From Gammaproteobacteria bacterium (GTDB taxonomy: Bacteria > Pseudomonadota > Gammaproteobacteria > Chromatiales > Chromatiaceae), in contig DAOUQU010000031.1 in assembly GCA_030625445.1 (NCBI GenBank), positions 1-10,485 on the forward strand: DNA of 10,485 nt, given 5' to 3'. The notes under the pieces are model-generated. The model saw only the letters and a list, made by a program, of their open reading frames with translations. It searched no databases and was not told where the DNA came from. Below, piece after piece: positions 1 through 6,831 of this stretch; position 1 is the first letter of the stretch; the number at the start of each line of letters is the position of its first letter. The translations under genes were made by a program, and so were the position numbers.

Positions 1-112
1 CGATCATACCTCCTACACCTACATCATCGACAAGAGCGGCAAGCTGCGCTTTTCACTGGCGCATGGCGCCTCGGCCGATGAAGTCAGCAAAAGCATCCGC
101 ACTCTGCTGTAG
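1..112 (+). CDS. SCO1/SenC-family protein, C-terminal end (partial)
   Basis: The frame is open from the window edge to a TAG at 110-112 and gives 36 residues beginning DHTSYTYIIDKSGKL. The pattern Asp-His-Thr/Ser, then a hydrophobic strand, then Asp-x-x-Gly-Lys-Leu is the C-terminal signature of SCO1/SenC proteins. In that family the His is the copper ligand that pairs with an upstream CxxxC motif, which lies outside the window. SCO proteins are periplasmic, membrane-anchored thioredoxin-fold copper chaperones for the CuA site of cytochrome c oxidase. Only the tail is visible, so another thioredoxin-fold protein of the AhpC/TSA type cannot be excluded. The gene points towards the TauD-like gene and is separated from it by a palindromic element. 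Confidence 0.7.
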   Translation, partial: DHTSYTYIIDKSGKLRFSLAHGASADEVSKSIRTLL

Positions 113-179
113 TTTCGGCATATGTTGCATCGCGGTCAGAATACCGCTCCTACACCAATGCACGCACAGACATCAGACA

Positions 180-251
180 CGTAGGGTGGTATAAGCGGAG
201 CGCATCCCACCAATTTTTGGTGCAATGCGCGGAGCTTATTGACACCCTACG
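180..251. repeat. Long nested palindromic element (REP/MITE-like)
   Basis: A 72-bp element with nested inverted repeats. The outer arms are CGTAGGGTG (180-188) and CACCCTACG (243-251). Inside them lie ATAAGC (191-196) with GCTTAT (234-239), GCGCAT (200-205) with ATGCGC (225-230), and CACCAA (208-213) with TTGGTG (217-222), leaving a 3-nt loop. It sits between the convergent SCO and dioxygenase genes and could fold into one long hairpin at both transcript ends. Palindromes beginning GTAGGGTGG are, from memory, dispersed in many proteobacterial genomes. No second copy is seen in this window. Confidence 0.6.
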
Positions 252-315
252 GTTCTGAATAAACGGGAAAACTGATTCCGTGTTGTCCGTGTGTTCCATG
301 GTAAAAAATTGGAAA

Positions 316-1194
316 TCATGCGACTGATGCCATCCTGTCATAGAAACGCAGTCTGTAGAGCAGCCGCCGGTGTTGCTCCGAATCCGTGAACCCCGTACGA
401 TCATGCAGCACATTATTGCAGATCAATCCCTGGCCGGGCTGCAGCGTCGCCTGGTAGATCCACGCTGATTCCGAGTTCAGTAGTTCATGCAGTGCTGCGA
501 CCGCCTCCAGGGTCAGCACATCATCCTTCCACAGGATATTGCGCTGACGCGCGGTATAGCGCATGTGCAAATGGCCAAGCTGATCGATCGAGAACACCGG
601 TCCGGTGCGATCGGGCCGCACGATCTTGTCATCCACTTCATTGGCGGGGATAAGCATCACATCAGGCTGCATCAGGGCACGGATGTAATCCGGATTGATA
701 TCACGAAGATGCAGCCAGGCGAGTTCGTGATCCATTAATGCATTCTCCCCTCCCTCTTCAGCAGCCCTTTCACAATGGAGCACCAATCCCCTGATCTGCT
801 GCTCCAGAGTGTTGTAATAGCCGTCGGTATGCCAGTTGATAGGCCTATTGGTGTAAGGGATATAGGTTTTACGCCAGCCGGCATCGTTCGAGACTGTCAA
901 ATCCGTGATGCCCACATCATCCGCCCCCTCATTACGATCAAGACGTTTGAGTCCAAAACAGGCGGCAAATTTCATCAATGCCTGCTTATCGACGTCGCCA
1001 TGCGTTGCATAGACCGCCATATTCGATCGCCCACAGCGCTCTGTAATGGCGCTGATTTCAGAAGCAGTCGGCTGTTTCAGATCTTTCACTTCAACGATCA
1101 GCTGCTCAACTGAAGCAGGAACCTGCTCCAACTTCTGCCTGCGCCACTGCTGGTAGGCGCTCTCGTTGTCAGGATGAAATAGGGAGTTTTTCAT
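316..1194 (-). CDS. TauD/TfdA-family Fe(II)/2-oxoglutarate dioxygenase
   Basis: A 292-residue protein from the ATG at 1194. Enzymes of this family use Fe(II), O2 and 2-oxoglutarate to hydroxylate small substrates such as taurine or sulfonates. The iron-binding facial triad is visible: NWHTDGYYN supplies His122 and Asp124, and NNVLHDRTGF supplies the distal His264. The following RRLLYRLRF stretch carries the Arg expected to hold 2-oxoglutarate. The length fits the family. There is no signal peptide, so it should be cytoplasmic. It is the last gene of the five-gene minus-strand unit, 16 bp after the DUF302 stop. A TTG at 1221 would extend it by 9 residues and overlap the DUF302 gene; neither start has a clear Shine-Dalgarno site, so the ATG is preferred. 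The substrate cannot be told from sequence. Confidence 0.85.
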   Translation of the reverse strand: MKNSLFHPDNESAYQQWRRQKLEQVPASVEQLIVEVKDLKQPTASEISAITERCGRSNMAVYATHGDVDKQALMKFAACFGLKRLDRNEGADDVGITDLTVSNDAGWRKTYIPYTNRPINWHTDGYYNTLEQQIRGLVLHCERAAEEGGENALMDHELAWLHLRDINPDYIRALMQPDVMLIPANEVDDKIVRPDRTGPVFSIDQLGHLHMRYTARQRNILWKDDVLTLEAVAALHELLNSESAWIYQATLQPGQGLICNNVLHDRTGFTDSEQHRRLLYRLRFYDRMASVA

Positions 1195-1210
1195 TTTTTG
1201 AGAAATGACG

Positions 1211-1651
1211 TTATTTGACAACTGCAGAGGTCAACTTATCCAATGTTGTTTCCAGCTTTCCAATGACGACACACTCATCAAGAGCGTAATCCTCTTTCAG
1301 CCACTGCGGATTGCGGTATGTCAGCCGGGTCTTGCCATCGGGAGCTGTGTAGACCAGGATTTTCATCGGCAGATCCAGACCTGCCGCCATGTCATTCAGC
1401 ATGATCTTGGTGCCTGCTTGCGGCTTGCCGAAGATCAGCAGCTGTGAATCTCCCAGTGTCATACCAACTTCAGCAGCATTCAGCTTGTGGTCGATGCGGG
1501 CAAAAATCTGCACATCATTCGCTTTTAACTTCGCTTCGAGTTTATCCATGGTCTGTTGCACATCATGGGAGCTCTCTTTGGTGATGATATCGATTTCTGC
1601 ATGTGCAATCAGGGGAAGCATCAATGCAATGGCTAACAGGTATTTTTTCAT
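1211..1651 (-). CDS. DUF302-domain secreted protein
   Basis: A 146-residue protein. Residues 1-18 (MKKYLLAIALMLPLIAHA) form a typical Sec signal peptide ending in an AxA-type site. The rest matches the DUF302 pattern: an early VQQTMDKLEAKLKANDVQIFA stretch split around helix and strand, IDH, then LLIFGKPQAGTKIM, GLDLPMKILVY, a DGKTRLTY turn and a C-terminal helix. DUF302 proteins are small single-domain alpha/beta proteins of unknown biochemical role, often found next to redox or sulfur-metabolism genes. The gene starts 21 bp after the GMC stop, with a GGAAAGAG-like ribosome site before the ATG. The periplasmic location fits the Tat- and Sec-exported neighbours upstream. Confidence 0.85.
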   Translation of the reverse strand: MKKYLLAIALMLPLIAHAEIDIITKESSHDVQQTMDKLEAKLKANDVQIFARIDHKLNAAEVGMTLGDSQLLIFGKPQAGTKIMLNDMAAGLDLPMKILVYTAPDGKTRLTYRNPQWLKEDYALDECVVIGKLETTLDKLTSAVVK

Positions 1652-1672
1652 GGTTACTCTTTCCAGGTTATT

Positions 1673-3376
1673 TTATGAATGTTGAAGTTTGTTGCCGCCA
1701 AGCCGCTCGATGAGCTTGTCGGCAACGCGAAATGCGTTGGCGTATATAGTCCAGGTGAAAGGCGCACTGCCTGCACTGGGCATAAAACTGCCATCAGTGA
1801 TGTAGAGATTGTCGACATCGTGCGCCCGGCAGTCCGCATTCAACACAGAAGACTGGGGATCATCACCAAAACGGCATCCACCTGCCATCAGATTCAGCGG
1901 TGGTGAGCCTGATGCAAAAGATACCACATTTTCAGCCCCCATGGCCTTCAGGACTTCAGCGCCTTTTGACGCCAGGTACCAACCTACCTGCAAATTTCGC
2001 ACATGAAAGCCCAGGCGCGCCTTTGCCACCGGCATATTCCACTTGTCCCTGACCTTTGAATCCAGTGAGACAAAGCAGTCATCGACCGGCAGCCAGTCGC
2101 AGAACGCCTCGACCTTGATATAGCTGCTTTCGCGAAAATGCTGTTCCAGCCTGCGTTTCAGCGGCTTGCCCCATAACAACCCATCTGAGCCACGCATCTG
2201 CCGGGTCGCACGTGAAATGGGATTGGGGTGCAGGTGTACGAAGTCAATTGTGCCTCCCTTCTGTTTCTCTCCAAAGTCAGCATCATCGATGACATAGTAG
2301 TCATAAATCGACCTGTTGATGAAGGGACCGATCTGACGCATGGCTTGCGCCTCTTCGGTGGAGAACTCAGCATAGCGCAGACGTCCGGAACCTGCGCCGC
2401 CGCCGGCAAACAGCAAATTTTTTCCGACCTGGCCGCTGTTGTTGGCCAGACCGTGCGGATGCTTCTCACCCGTCGAATTCAACAGCAGGCGTGATGTCTC
2501 GACGGCCTGGCAGGCAACCACATAAATTGCAGCATCGACATGCTTGATGTCATCATTTCTATCGCGATACTCGACTGCCGTGATCCTCCCGCTGCTGTCG
2601 CTCTGCAGGCGTGTCACCTGGGAGTCGGGCAGGATTTTACAGCGGCCGCCGGCAACCGCATGATTCAACAGCGCCGCCCGGGAACTCCCCTTGGCGCCGG
2701 TCGCACAACCGTAACTTCCACAGTATCCATTATAGCTGCAGCTTTTACGGCCAAGATCCGGCTTGGAAAGAATGGCGCGCGGCATTGGCACCGAATGGAT
2801 GCCAAGCTTGTCACACGCCTGGTCAATCAGCCCGGAAATGGGATGTTCTGCTGTCGGTGGGTAGGGAAAATCAGGGGTGCTGCGCGGCTCCTGGTGCAGA
2901 TGATCGACCACCCTGCCGGAAACGCCGACAACATGCTCCACCTTGGTGTAATAAGGTTCGAGATCAGCATAACTGATGGGCCAATCTGTGACATTGGCTC
3001 CTTCAATAGGACCGAATGTCGAGAGCTGTTTGAAATCAACAGGTTTGAGACGATGAAAAAAACCACTCATGAAGTTCGATGAACCACCCACGACATTGCC
3101 GTTCCATAAATTCCAGGAGCTCTCTTGCGCTGTTTCCCGTCGTCTCCAGCCACCTTCATCCAGTTCAGTCTCGACCACATGGCTCTGCTCCTTCAAATCC
3201 GGTGTATAGGCGTTGCGGATACAGCAGGCGAGCTCATCCTTGTAGTAATCCTCCTCGGTGAACCATGGCCCTTTTTCCAGAACCACCACAGAATATCCTG
3301 CTTCCGCCAGGGCGTAGGCGACAGGCCCGCCGCCGGCGCCGCTTCCGATCACACAGACATCAAAATCGTGGCTCAT
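1673..3376 (-). CDS. GMC-family FAD-dependent oxidoreductase (gluconate/glucose dehydrogenase large-subunit type)
   Basis: A 567-residue flavoprotein from the ATG at 3376. An in-frame extension to 3442 lies inside the upstream gene and is not preferred. The N-terminal FAD-binding Rossmann motif is GSGAGGG (residues 11-17), with the ribose-binding acidic residue at Glu34 in VVLEKG. The second FAD signature is NVVGGSSNFM (about 94-103). A Cys trio C213-x5-C219-x4-C224 followed by GAKGSS lies in the hinge region, where FAD-glucose dehydrogenases of this type carry a [3Fe-4S] cluster. The C-terminal block GGCRFGDDPQSSV to NLYITDGSFMP is the GMC_oxred_C region, but the usual active-site His and Asn are not seen. 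There is no export signal. The start overlaps the subunit 3 stop by ATGA, which suggests translational coupling and co-export on its Tat signal. The substrate is unknown. Confidence 0.88.
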   Translation of the reverse strand: MSHDFDVCVIGSGAGGGPVAYALAEAGYSVVVLEKGPWFTEEDYYKDELACCIRNAYTPDLKEQSHVVETELDEGGWRRRETAQESSWNLWNGNVVGGSSNFMSGFFHRLKPVDFKQLSTFGPIEGANVTDWPISYADLEPYYTKVEHVVGVSGRVVDHLHQEPRSTPDFPYPPTAEHPISGLIDQACDKLGIHSVPMPRAILSKPDLGRKSCSYNGYCGSYGCATGAKGSSRAALLNHAVAGGRCKILPDSQVTRLQSDSSGRITAVEYRDRNDDIKHVDAAIYVVACQAVETSRLLLNSTGEKHPHGLANNSGQVGKNLLFAGGGAGSGRLRYAEFSTEEAQAMRQIGPFINRSIYDYYVIDDADFGEKQKGGTIDFVHLHPNPISRATRQMRGSDGLLWGKPLKRRLEQHFRESSYIKVEAFCDWLPVDDCFVSLDSKVRDKWNMPVAKARLGFHVRNLQVGWYLASKGAEVLKAMGAENVVSFASGSPPLNLMAGGCRFGDDPQSSVLNADCRAHDVDNLYITDGSFMPSAGSAPFTWTIYANAFRVADKLIERLGGNKLQHS

Positions 3377-3921
3377 AGTAAAAAATATCTCTTCTCTTTC
3401 GGGGGACGGGGAAATCCAGGGATATGCTGCAGCCATTTCCAACCAACCGCCTGTGGATTGCCGCCATAGACAGGGTCACTCAGCAGCGCTTCGAAAATAT
3501 AGCGAATCATCTCCTGCAGCCACGCCCTGCCCTGCTGTTTGCCTTTTTCCATATTGCGCAATACTGCCTCGTGCTGATCCTGCTGCAACTCAACGAATGG
3601 TTTTTGATACAACTCCATAGATGTCTCATCGACCTGGACAACACCCGCACGCAAAAATTGCTTGTGCACTTCATCCGTCTCATCATCAAGCAGCACATGT
3701 TGAAGCCAGTGCACAGCTTTGACATCTTTGGCGCCTGGCGCTTCAGCTTCGGATGGAAAGAGATGATCCAACACGGCATCCAGCGTCCGCCACTGTTGAT
3801 CTGACAATCCATCATCACCCGTTTGCTGCTTCGGCGCTGAAAACAGCGGCAGTGAAGCAGTTGTCGCCGCTGTCGCTGCAGCGCCAGTCGAAGTGATCTT
3901 CAGAAAATGGCGTCTATCCAT
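3373..3921 (-). CDS. Gluconate 2-dehydrogenase subunit 3-family protein, Tat-exported
   Basis: A 182-residue protein. It begins MDRRHFLKITSTGAAATAA, a twin-arginine signal (RRHFLK) followed by a weak hydrophobic, Ala/Thr-rich stretch. The mature part has the family features: LSDQQWRTLDAVLDHLFP near the N terminus and SDPVYGGNPQAVGWKWL with IPGFPRP near the C terminus. In known gluconate and FAD-glucose dehydrogenases this small subunit binds the GMC subunit and carries it through the Tat pathway. The start has a good ribosome site, GAGGA six bases before the ATG at 3921. It lies 34 bp after the thioredoxin-like gene and overlaps the GMC gene by 4 bp. The cytochrome c subunit usual in these complexes is not among the neighbours. 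Confidence 0.88.
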   Translation of the reverse strand: MDRRHFLKITSTGAAATAATTASLPLFSAPKQQTGDDGLSDQQWRTLDAVLDHLFPSEAEAPGAKDVKAVHWLQHVLLDDETDEVHKQFLRAGVVQVDETSMELYQKPFVELQQDQHEAVLRNMEKGKQQGRAWLQEMIRYIFEALLSDPVYGGNPQAVGWKWLQHIPGFPRPPKEKRYFLL

Positions 3922-3955
3922 GTTATTCCTCAGCTTTATTCTTCAATATGTGCTG

Positions 3956-4405
3956 CTATTTGTGTGCTTCAGGAGAGGGGTTCTGCACCACCGCCATCAT
4001 CATCCACAGCATCAACTGTGGGTTCAGATATCCGCGTTTGTGCAATATCTCAATGCCATCAGCATTCAGCATAACCGTTCCGGGGCGTGCGTGCCGGCGA
4101 TAATGCTCGATCAAATCCCCTGCTCCTTCGTCGCTGACACGCACCGCCAGGAAATGTTCATTGATATAGGCAACGACCTCCGCATCGCGATAGGTCGTCT
4201 CATCCATCTTTTTGCAAAACTGGCACCATTCAGCGGTCAAATCAAGAAAAACCAGCTTGTTTTGCTGTTTTGCCTGCTCATAGATGGCACTAGTGGATGG
4301 CTGCCAGGCGATTTCAGGCGTGGTGATGCTTGCAGCAGACAGCGTTGATGTAACACTTGAGAGGATCATACAGGCAATAAAAAACAGGAGGAGATATTGT
4401 TTCAT
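3956..4405 (-). CDS. Secreted thioredoxin-like protein (CQFC active site)
   Basis: A 149-residue protein. Residues 1 to about 24 form a hydrophobic Sec signal ending near TLSAAS. The thioredoxin fold follows, with KLVFLDLTAEWCQFCKKM placing the CxxC at 61-64, then a TYRDAEVVAYINEHF helix, a charged strand and the ARPGTVMLNADGIE segment carrying the probable cis-Pro (Pro108). It resembles the thioredoxin_7/DsbD C-terminal class that handles periplasmic disulfides or sulfur carriers. The ATG at 4405 is chosen because it opens directly on the signal peptide; an upstream in-frame TTG at 4453 only adds a hydrophilic extension. The ribosome site is weak. It is the first gene of the five-gene unit and could keep the Cys-containing GMC partner reduced, but that is inference. 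Confidence 0.82.
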   Translation of the reverse strand: MKQYLLLFFIACMILSSVTSTLSAASITTPEIAWQPSTSAIYEQAKQQNKLVFLDLTAEWCQFCKKMDETTYRDAEVVAYINEHFLAVRVSDEGAGDLIEHYRRHARPGTVMLNADGIEILHKRGYLNPQLMLWMMMAVVQNPSPEAHK

Positions 4406-4518
4406 TTCGAGATCTAGTCGTGATTTCACAAAGAATTCATTCCCATGGTGCAATCATTAGACAGGCTATTACGCAATTTCTTACAAAAGGAGGAGAATCC
4501 TTTATTGACATATCTCAT

Positions 4519-4547
4519 TTGACAGCAGCGCCCATGAATATTAGTAT
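4519..4547 (+). promoter_or_regulatory. Probable sigma70 promoter for the 43-codon gene
   Basis: A perfect -35 box TTGACA (4519-4524) is followed after 17 bp by TAGTAT (4542-4547), four of six matches to the -10 consensus. Transcription would start near 4554, just ahead of the Shine-Dalgarno site. The -10 box lies inside the palindromic operator-like site at 4537-4558, so a bound regulator would block it. Confidence 0.5.
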
Positions 4548-4558
4548 ATGCTTATATT
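4537..4558. promoter_or_regulatory. Operator-like palindrome, site 1
   Basis: A 22-bp AT-rich palindrome with arms AATATTAG and CTTATATT around TATATG; 18 of 22 positions match the reverse complement, the best of the four copies. It lies between the divergent redox operon (start 4405) and the 43-codon gene (start 4581). On the minus strand it is preceded by TTTAAA and followed by TATTCA (4535-4540) with a 17-bp spacer, the same arrangement as the three sites in front of the secreted-protein genes. It may control one or both directions. Confidence 0.5.
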
Positions 4559-4580
4559 TTAAACAGGCGAGGTATATGCC

Positions 4581-4712
4581 ATGAATAATATCCTGAACAT
4601 AGACTGTGAAGAGTGGCGCGAAATTGCTGCAGACTATCCGACCCAGATGGAAGTTATCGTTGAGATGATGATCGAATCTGACGAAGAGCTCTGTTACGAC
4701 GAAGCCGCATGA
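4581..4712 (+). CDS. Small acidic protein of unknown function (43 aa)
   Basis: The protein begins MNNILNIDCEEWREIAADYP and ends DEELCYDEAA. It is strongly acidic, with two Cys (9 and 38), and is probably mostly helical; it has no signal peptide or membrane segment. It is taken as real because it carries a complete expression unit: a TTGACA promoter, a GAGG ribosome site (4569-4572) eight bases before the ATG, and an intrinsic terminator 27 bp after the stop. An ORF on the opposite strand over the same bases has none of these. No family is recognised. Its position opposite the redox operon, over a shared operator-like palindrome, suggests common regulation. The acidic, helical, Cys-bearing make-up would suit a small binding or regulatory protein, but no function is claimed. 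Confidence 0.6.
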   Translation: MNNILNIDCEEWREIAADYPTQMEVIVEMMIESDEELCYDEAA

Positions 4713-4738
4713 TCCGATAAGCAGTTTTGAACCAGCAA

Positions 4739-4768
4739 GCCACCGCATCTCATGACGGTGGCTTTTTT
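4739..4768 (+). terminator. Intrinsic terminator of the 43-codon gene
   Basis: Stem GCCACCG (4739-4745) and CGGTGGC (4756-4762), a 10-nt loop, then six T (4763-4768). The T run is only on the plus strand side, so it terminates plus-strand transcription. Confidence 0.85.
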
Positions 4769-4813
4769 CTGCACCGCCCGGCTACGCCTCCCTCCTTATC
4801 CTGACATCAGATT

Positions 4814-6592
4814 TCAGGGCTCTACAGCGGCTGCATCATGCTCAACCGTTTCTCCCTCGTCGTCTAAAATGGTATCGGACTGAATATAGAGCAGTTCAAC
4901 GATGGTGACCAGATTCCGGCTGATGGTTGTTGTATAGACACTGTCATTCATCAGCGAGGTTGCCATTTCGCTGGTGATTTCACTGCTTCTGACCAGCCTG
5001 TCGATCGTGCCGTCCATGAGCACATCATGGCGTTCGACTTTCTCCTTGAGCTTTTTCAGCTTCTTCAGATGTTTTTCAGGATGCCCCGAACTCTTGATCT
5101 GGTGAATATGGCGGCTCATCTCCAGTATCACCATGCGCATGACATTGTATTGCTGCCTGATCACCGGGTTGTCTGACGAGATATAGCGTGTCATATTCTT
5201 GTGAAGCGGCTTCATATCCTTGACGATCTCCACCATCAGTCGATTGGCGACAAGGATATGCCGGATCTGCCCGATCTTCTCTTCACTCAAGGTAAAGTTG
5301 CTCTGCAGGCTGGTTGCGAACTCCACGATGGTGTTATAGATCAGCTTCATCTTGCGGTAATAGACATCATCGATGTCGCAATGAATCACCGCCGTACTTT
5401 GTGGAATATGGTTAAACATGTTTTCAGATTCGATCTCACTGCGATGCACATTCAGGCCATGCGCCAACACCATGTAGGTTGTTTTCTCAAACAGATGCTT
5501 GGACTCATTCAGCAATGCCTGCAAGCCGGTCTGTGGATACTCCAGTGCGGCTTTGGAGAGAAATTTTGGTTGGTCGATACGCTTTTTCAGATCGATCTGT
5601 TGCGGAACCAGAACCTTGACGATCCTGGCGATCAGCGGAATAAACCATATCAGAATAAACGTATTGATCAGATTGAACGCCGTATGAAAAACAGAGAGCG
5701 CTACCGGGATTGCGGCGGCCTCTACAAATGGAGAGACTCCTTCAATACCCGTAACGAATTTATCAACAGCGTTCAGGAAGGGATAAAACAGCATCAGCAT
5801 CCACAGGACGCCCATCATGTTAAAGATAAAATGTGCTCTTGCCGTGCGTTTGGCGTGATAATTGGCCACCAGGGAGGCGATATTAGCAGTGATGGTGGTG
5901 CCGATATTCTCACCAAGCACCATGGCAGCAGCCATATCAAAGGGGATCCACCCTTCAAAACACATGATCAGAGTGATCGCCATGGTCGCGCTGGAGGACT
6001 GCACGATCATCGTCAGCAGCGTTCCGATCAACAAAAACAGCAACACAGAGAGAAAACCCTTGCCGGTGTACTCGGCAAGAAACTCCAGCGCCTCGGGATG
6101 ATTGTTGATATCGGGAACCGCATCCTTGAGAAACTGCAGCCCGATAAACAACAGCGCCAGCCCGATGACGAAATAGCCCCACTGCTTGCGTGTTTTGCTC
6201 TTTGCCAGGGTGAGCAGAAACCCCAACCCGACAAACGGCAGCGCCAGCGCACTGATACTGACTTTAAAACCCAGCAGGGTGATTAGCCACGCCGTCACGG
6301 TGGTGCCGATATTCGCCCCCATGATAACGCCGATGGACTCCCGCAGCGTCAGCAGGCCGGCATTGGAGAAGCTGACCACCATCAGGGTCGTTGCCGATGA
6401 GGACTGAATCACGGCGGTCATCAGAAACCCCGTTCCTACAGCCAGCAATCGATGTGATGTCATGGTTGCCAGAATATTGCGCATCTTGTCGCCGGCAACC
6501 TCCATCAGGGCATCACTCATCACCTTCATACCATAGAGAAAGAGGCCGAGTGATCCCAACAGGGTAAAAAGGTCTATCAATGAATAGTCCAT
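4814..6592 (-). CDS. Na/Pi-cotransporter II-family membrane protein with PhoU-like C-terminal domain
   Basis: A 592-residue protein. The first 340 residues or so hold two inverted-repeat Na_Pi_cotrans units: QSSSATT (63-69) with GANIGTT (92-98), and QSSSATM (198-204) with GENIGTT (227-233). These are the family's sodium/phosphate signatures, and hydrophobic segments surround them. Residues from about 350 to the end form a soluble helical domain of PhoU type, as in bacterial NptA/YjbB-like proteins. Function is phosphate movement across the inner membrane with sodium; YjbB has been described as a phosphate exporter, so direction is open. The start MDYSLIDLFTLLGSLGLFLYG matches the family's usual beginning. 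The gene stands alone, with a TATAAT box very close to the ATG and no clear ribosome site. Confidence 0.92.
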   Translation of the reverse strand: MDYSLIDLFTLLGSLGLFLYGMKVMSDALMEVAGDKMRNILATMTSHRLLAVGTGFLMTAVIQSSSATTLMVVSFSNAGLLTLRESIGVIMGANIGTTVTAWLITLLGFKVSISALALPFVGLGFLLTLAKSKTRKQWGYFVIGLALLFIGLQFLKDAVPDINNHPEALEFLAEYTGKGFLSVLLFLLIGTLLTMIVQSSSATMAITLIMCFEGWIPFDMAAAMVLGENIGTTITANIASLVANYHAKRTARAHFIFNMMGVLWMLMLFYPFLNAVDKFVTGIEGVSPFVEAAAIPVALSVFHTAFNLINTFILIWFIPLIARIVKVLVPQQIDLKKRIDQPKFLSKAALEYPQTGLQALLNESKHLFEKTTYMVLAHGLNVHRSEIESENMFNHIPQSTAVIHCDIDDVYYRKMKLIYNTIVEFATSLQSNFTLSEEKIGQIRHILVANRLMVEIVKDMKPLHKNMTRYISSDNPVIRQQYNVMRMVILEMSRHIHQIKSSGHPEKHLKKLKKLKEKVERHDVLMDGTIDRLVRSSEITSEMATSLMNDSVYTTTISRNLVTIVELLYIQSDTILDDEGETVEHDAAAVEP

Positions 6593-6598
6593 ATAACG

Positions 6599-6627
6599 AT
6601 TATAGAGAATGTTCCGTATATTTCACC
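6599..6627 (-). promoter_or_regulatory. Candidate promoter of the Na/Pi transporter gene
   Basis: A perfect TATAAT (6599-6604, minus strand) lies only six bases before the ATG at 6592, so the first transcribed base could be the A of the start codon. The -35 region (GGTGAA, 6622-6627) is poor. The call therefore rests mainly on the -10 box. Confidence 0.35.
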
Positions 6628-6773
6628 TGTTGACTGAGAGGTTGTCATGATGAGCCGTCAGGAAGCCCTGTTTTTCGAAATATGTGTTGAGTCTTTGATG
6701 AGAATATTTGACTATCGCCACTGGCGCACAATAGCGGAGGCAGGAGATACTGCAAACGCTGCAGCGGTTTTCA

Positions 6774-6815
6774 GCGCACAAAAAACGGGGCTAAAAAGCC
6801 CCGTTTTTTGTGCGC
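6774..6815. terminator. Perfect 19-bp hairpin terminator after the coiled-coil protein gene
   Basis: Perfect arms at 6774-6792 and 6797-6815 around a 4-nt loop. The GC core is CGGGGCT/AGCCCCG and a six-T tract is built into the stem. It starts 16 bp after the stop of the repeat-protein gene on the minus strand and can act in both directions. Confidence 0.85.
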
Positions 6816-6831
6816 CATACTTAAAGAGAAA

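Noticed and set aside
2540..3082. Plus-strand frame of 180 codons opposite the GMC gene
   Set aside because: Shadow of the GMC reading frame; no recognisable domain and the sense strand has clear FAD motifs.
3374..3442. Longer start for the GMC protein at 3442
   Set aside because: The extra 22 residues overlap the subunit 3 gene and resemble no export signal; the ATG at 3376 opens directly on the FAD fold.
4515..4748. Minus-strand frame of 77 codons over the small acidic gene
   Set aside because: It would start inside the terminator hairpin and has no ribosome site, while the plus-strand gene has promoter, ribosome site and terminator.
5201..6286. Plus-strand frame of 361 codons
   Set aside because: It lies wholly antisense to the well-supported Na/Pi transporter. 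It is rich in His and Gln, shows no family motif, and lacks a ribosome site.
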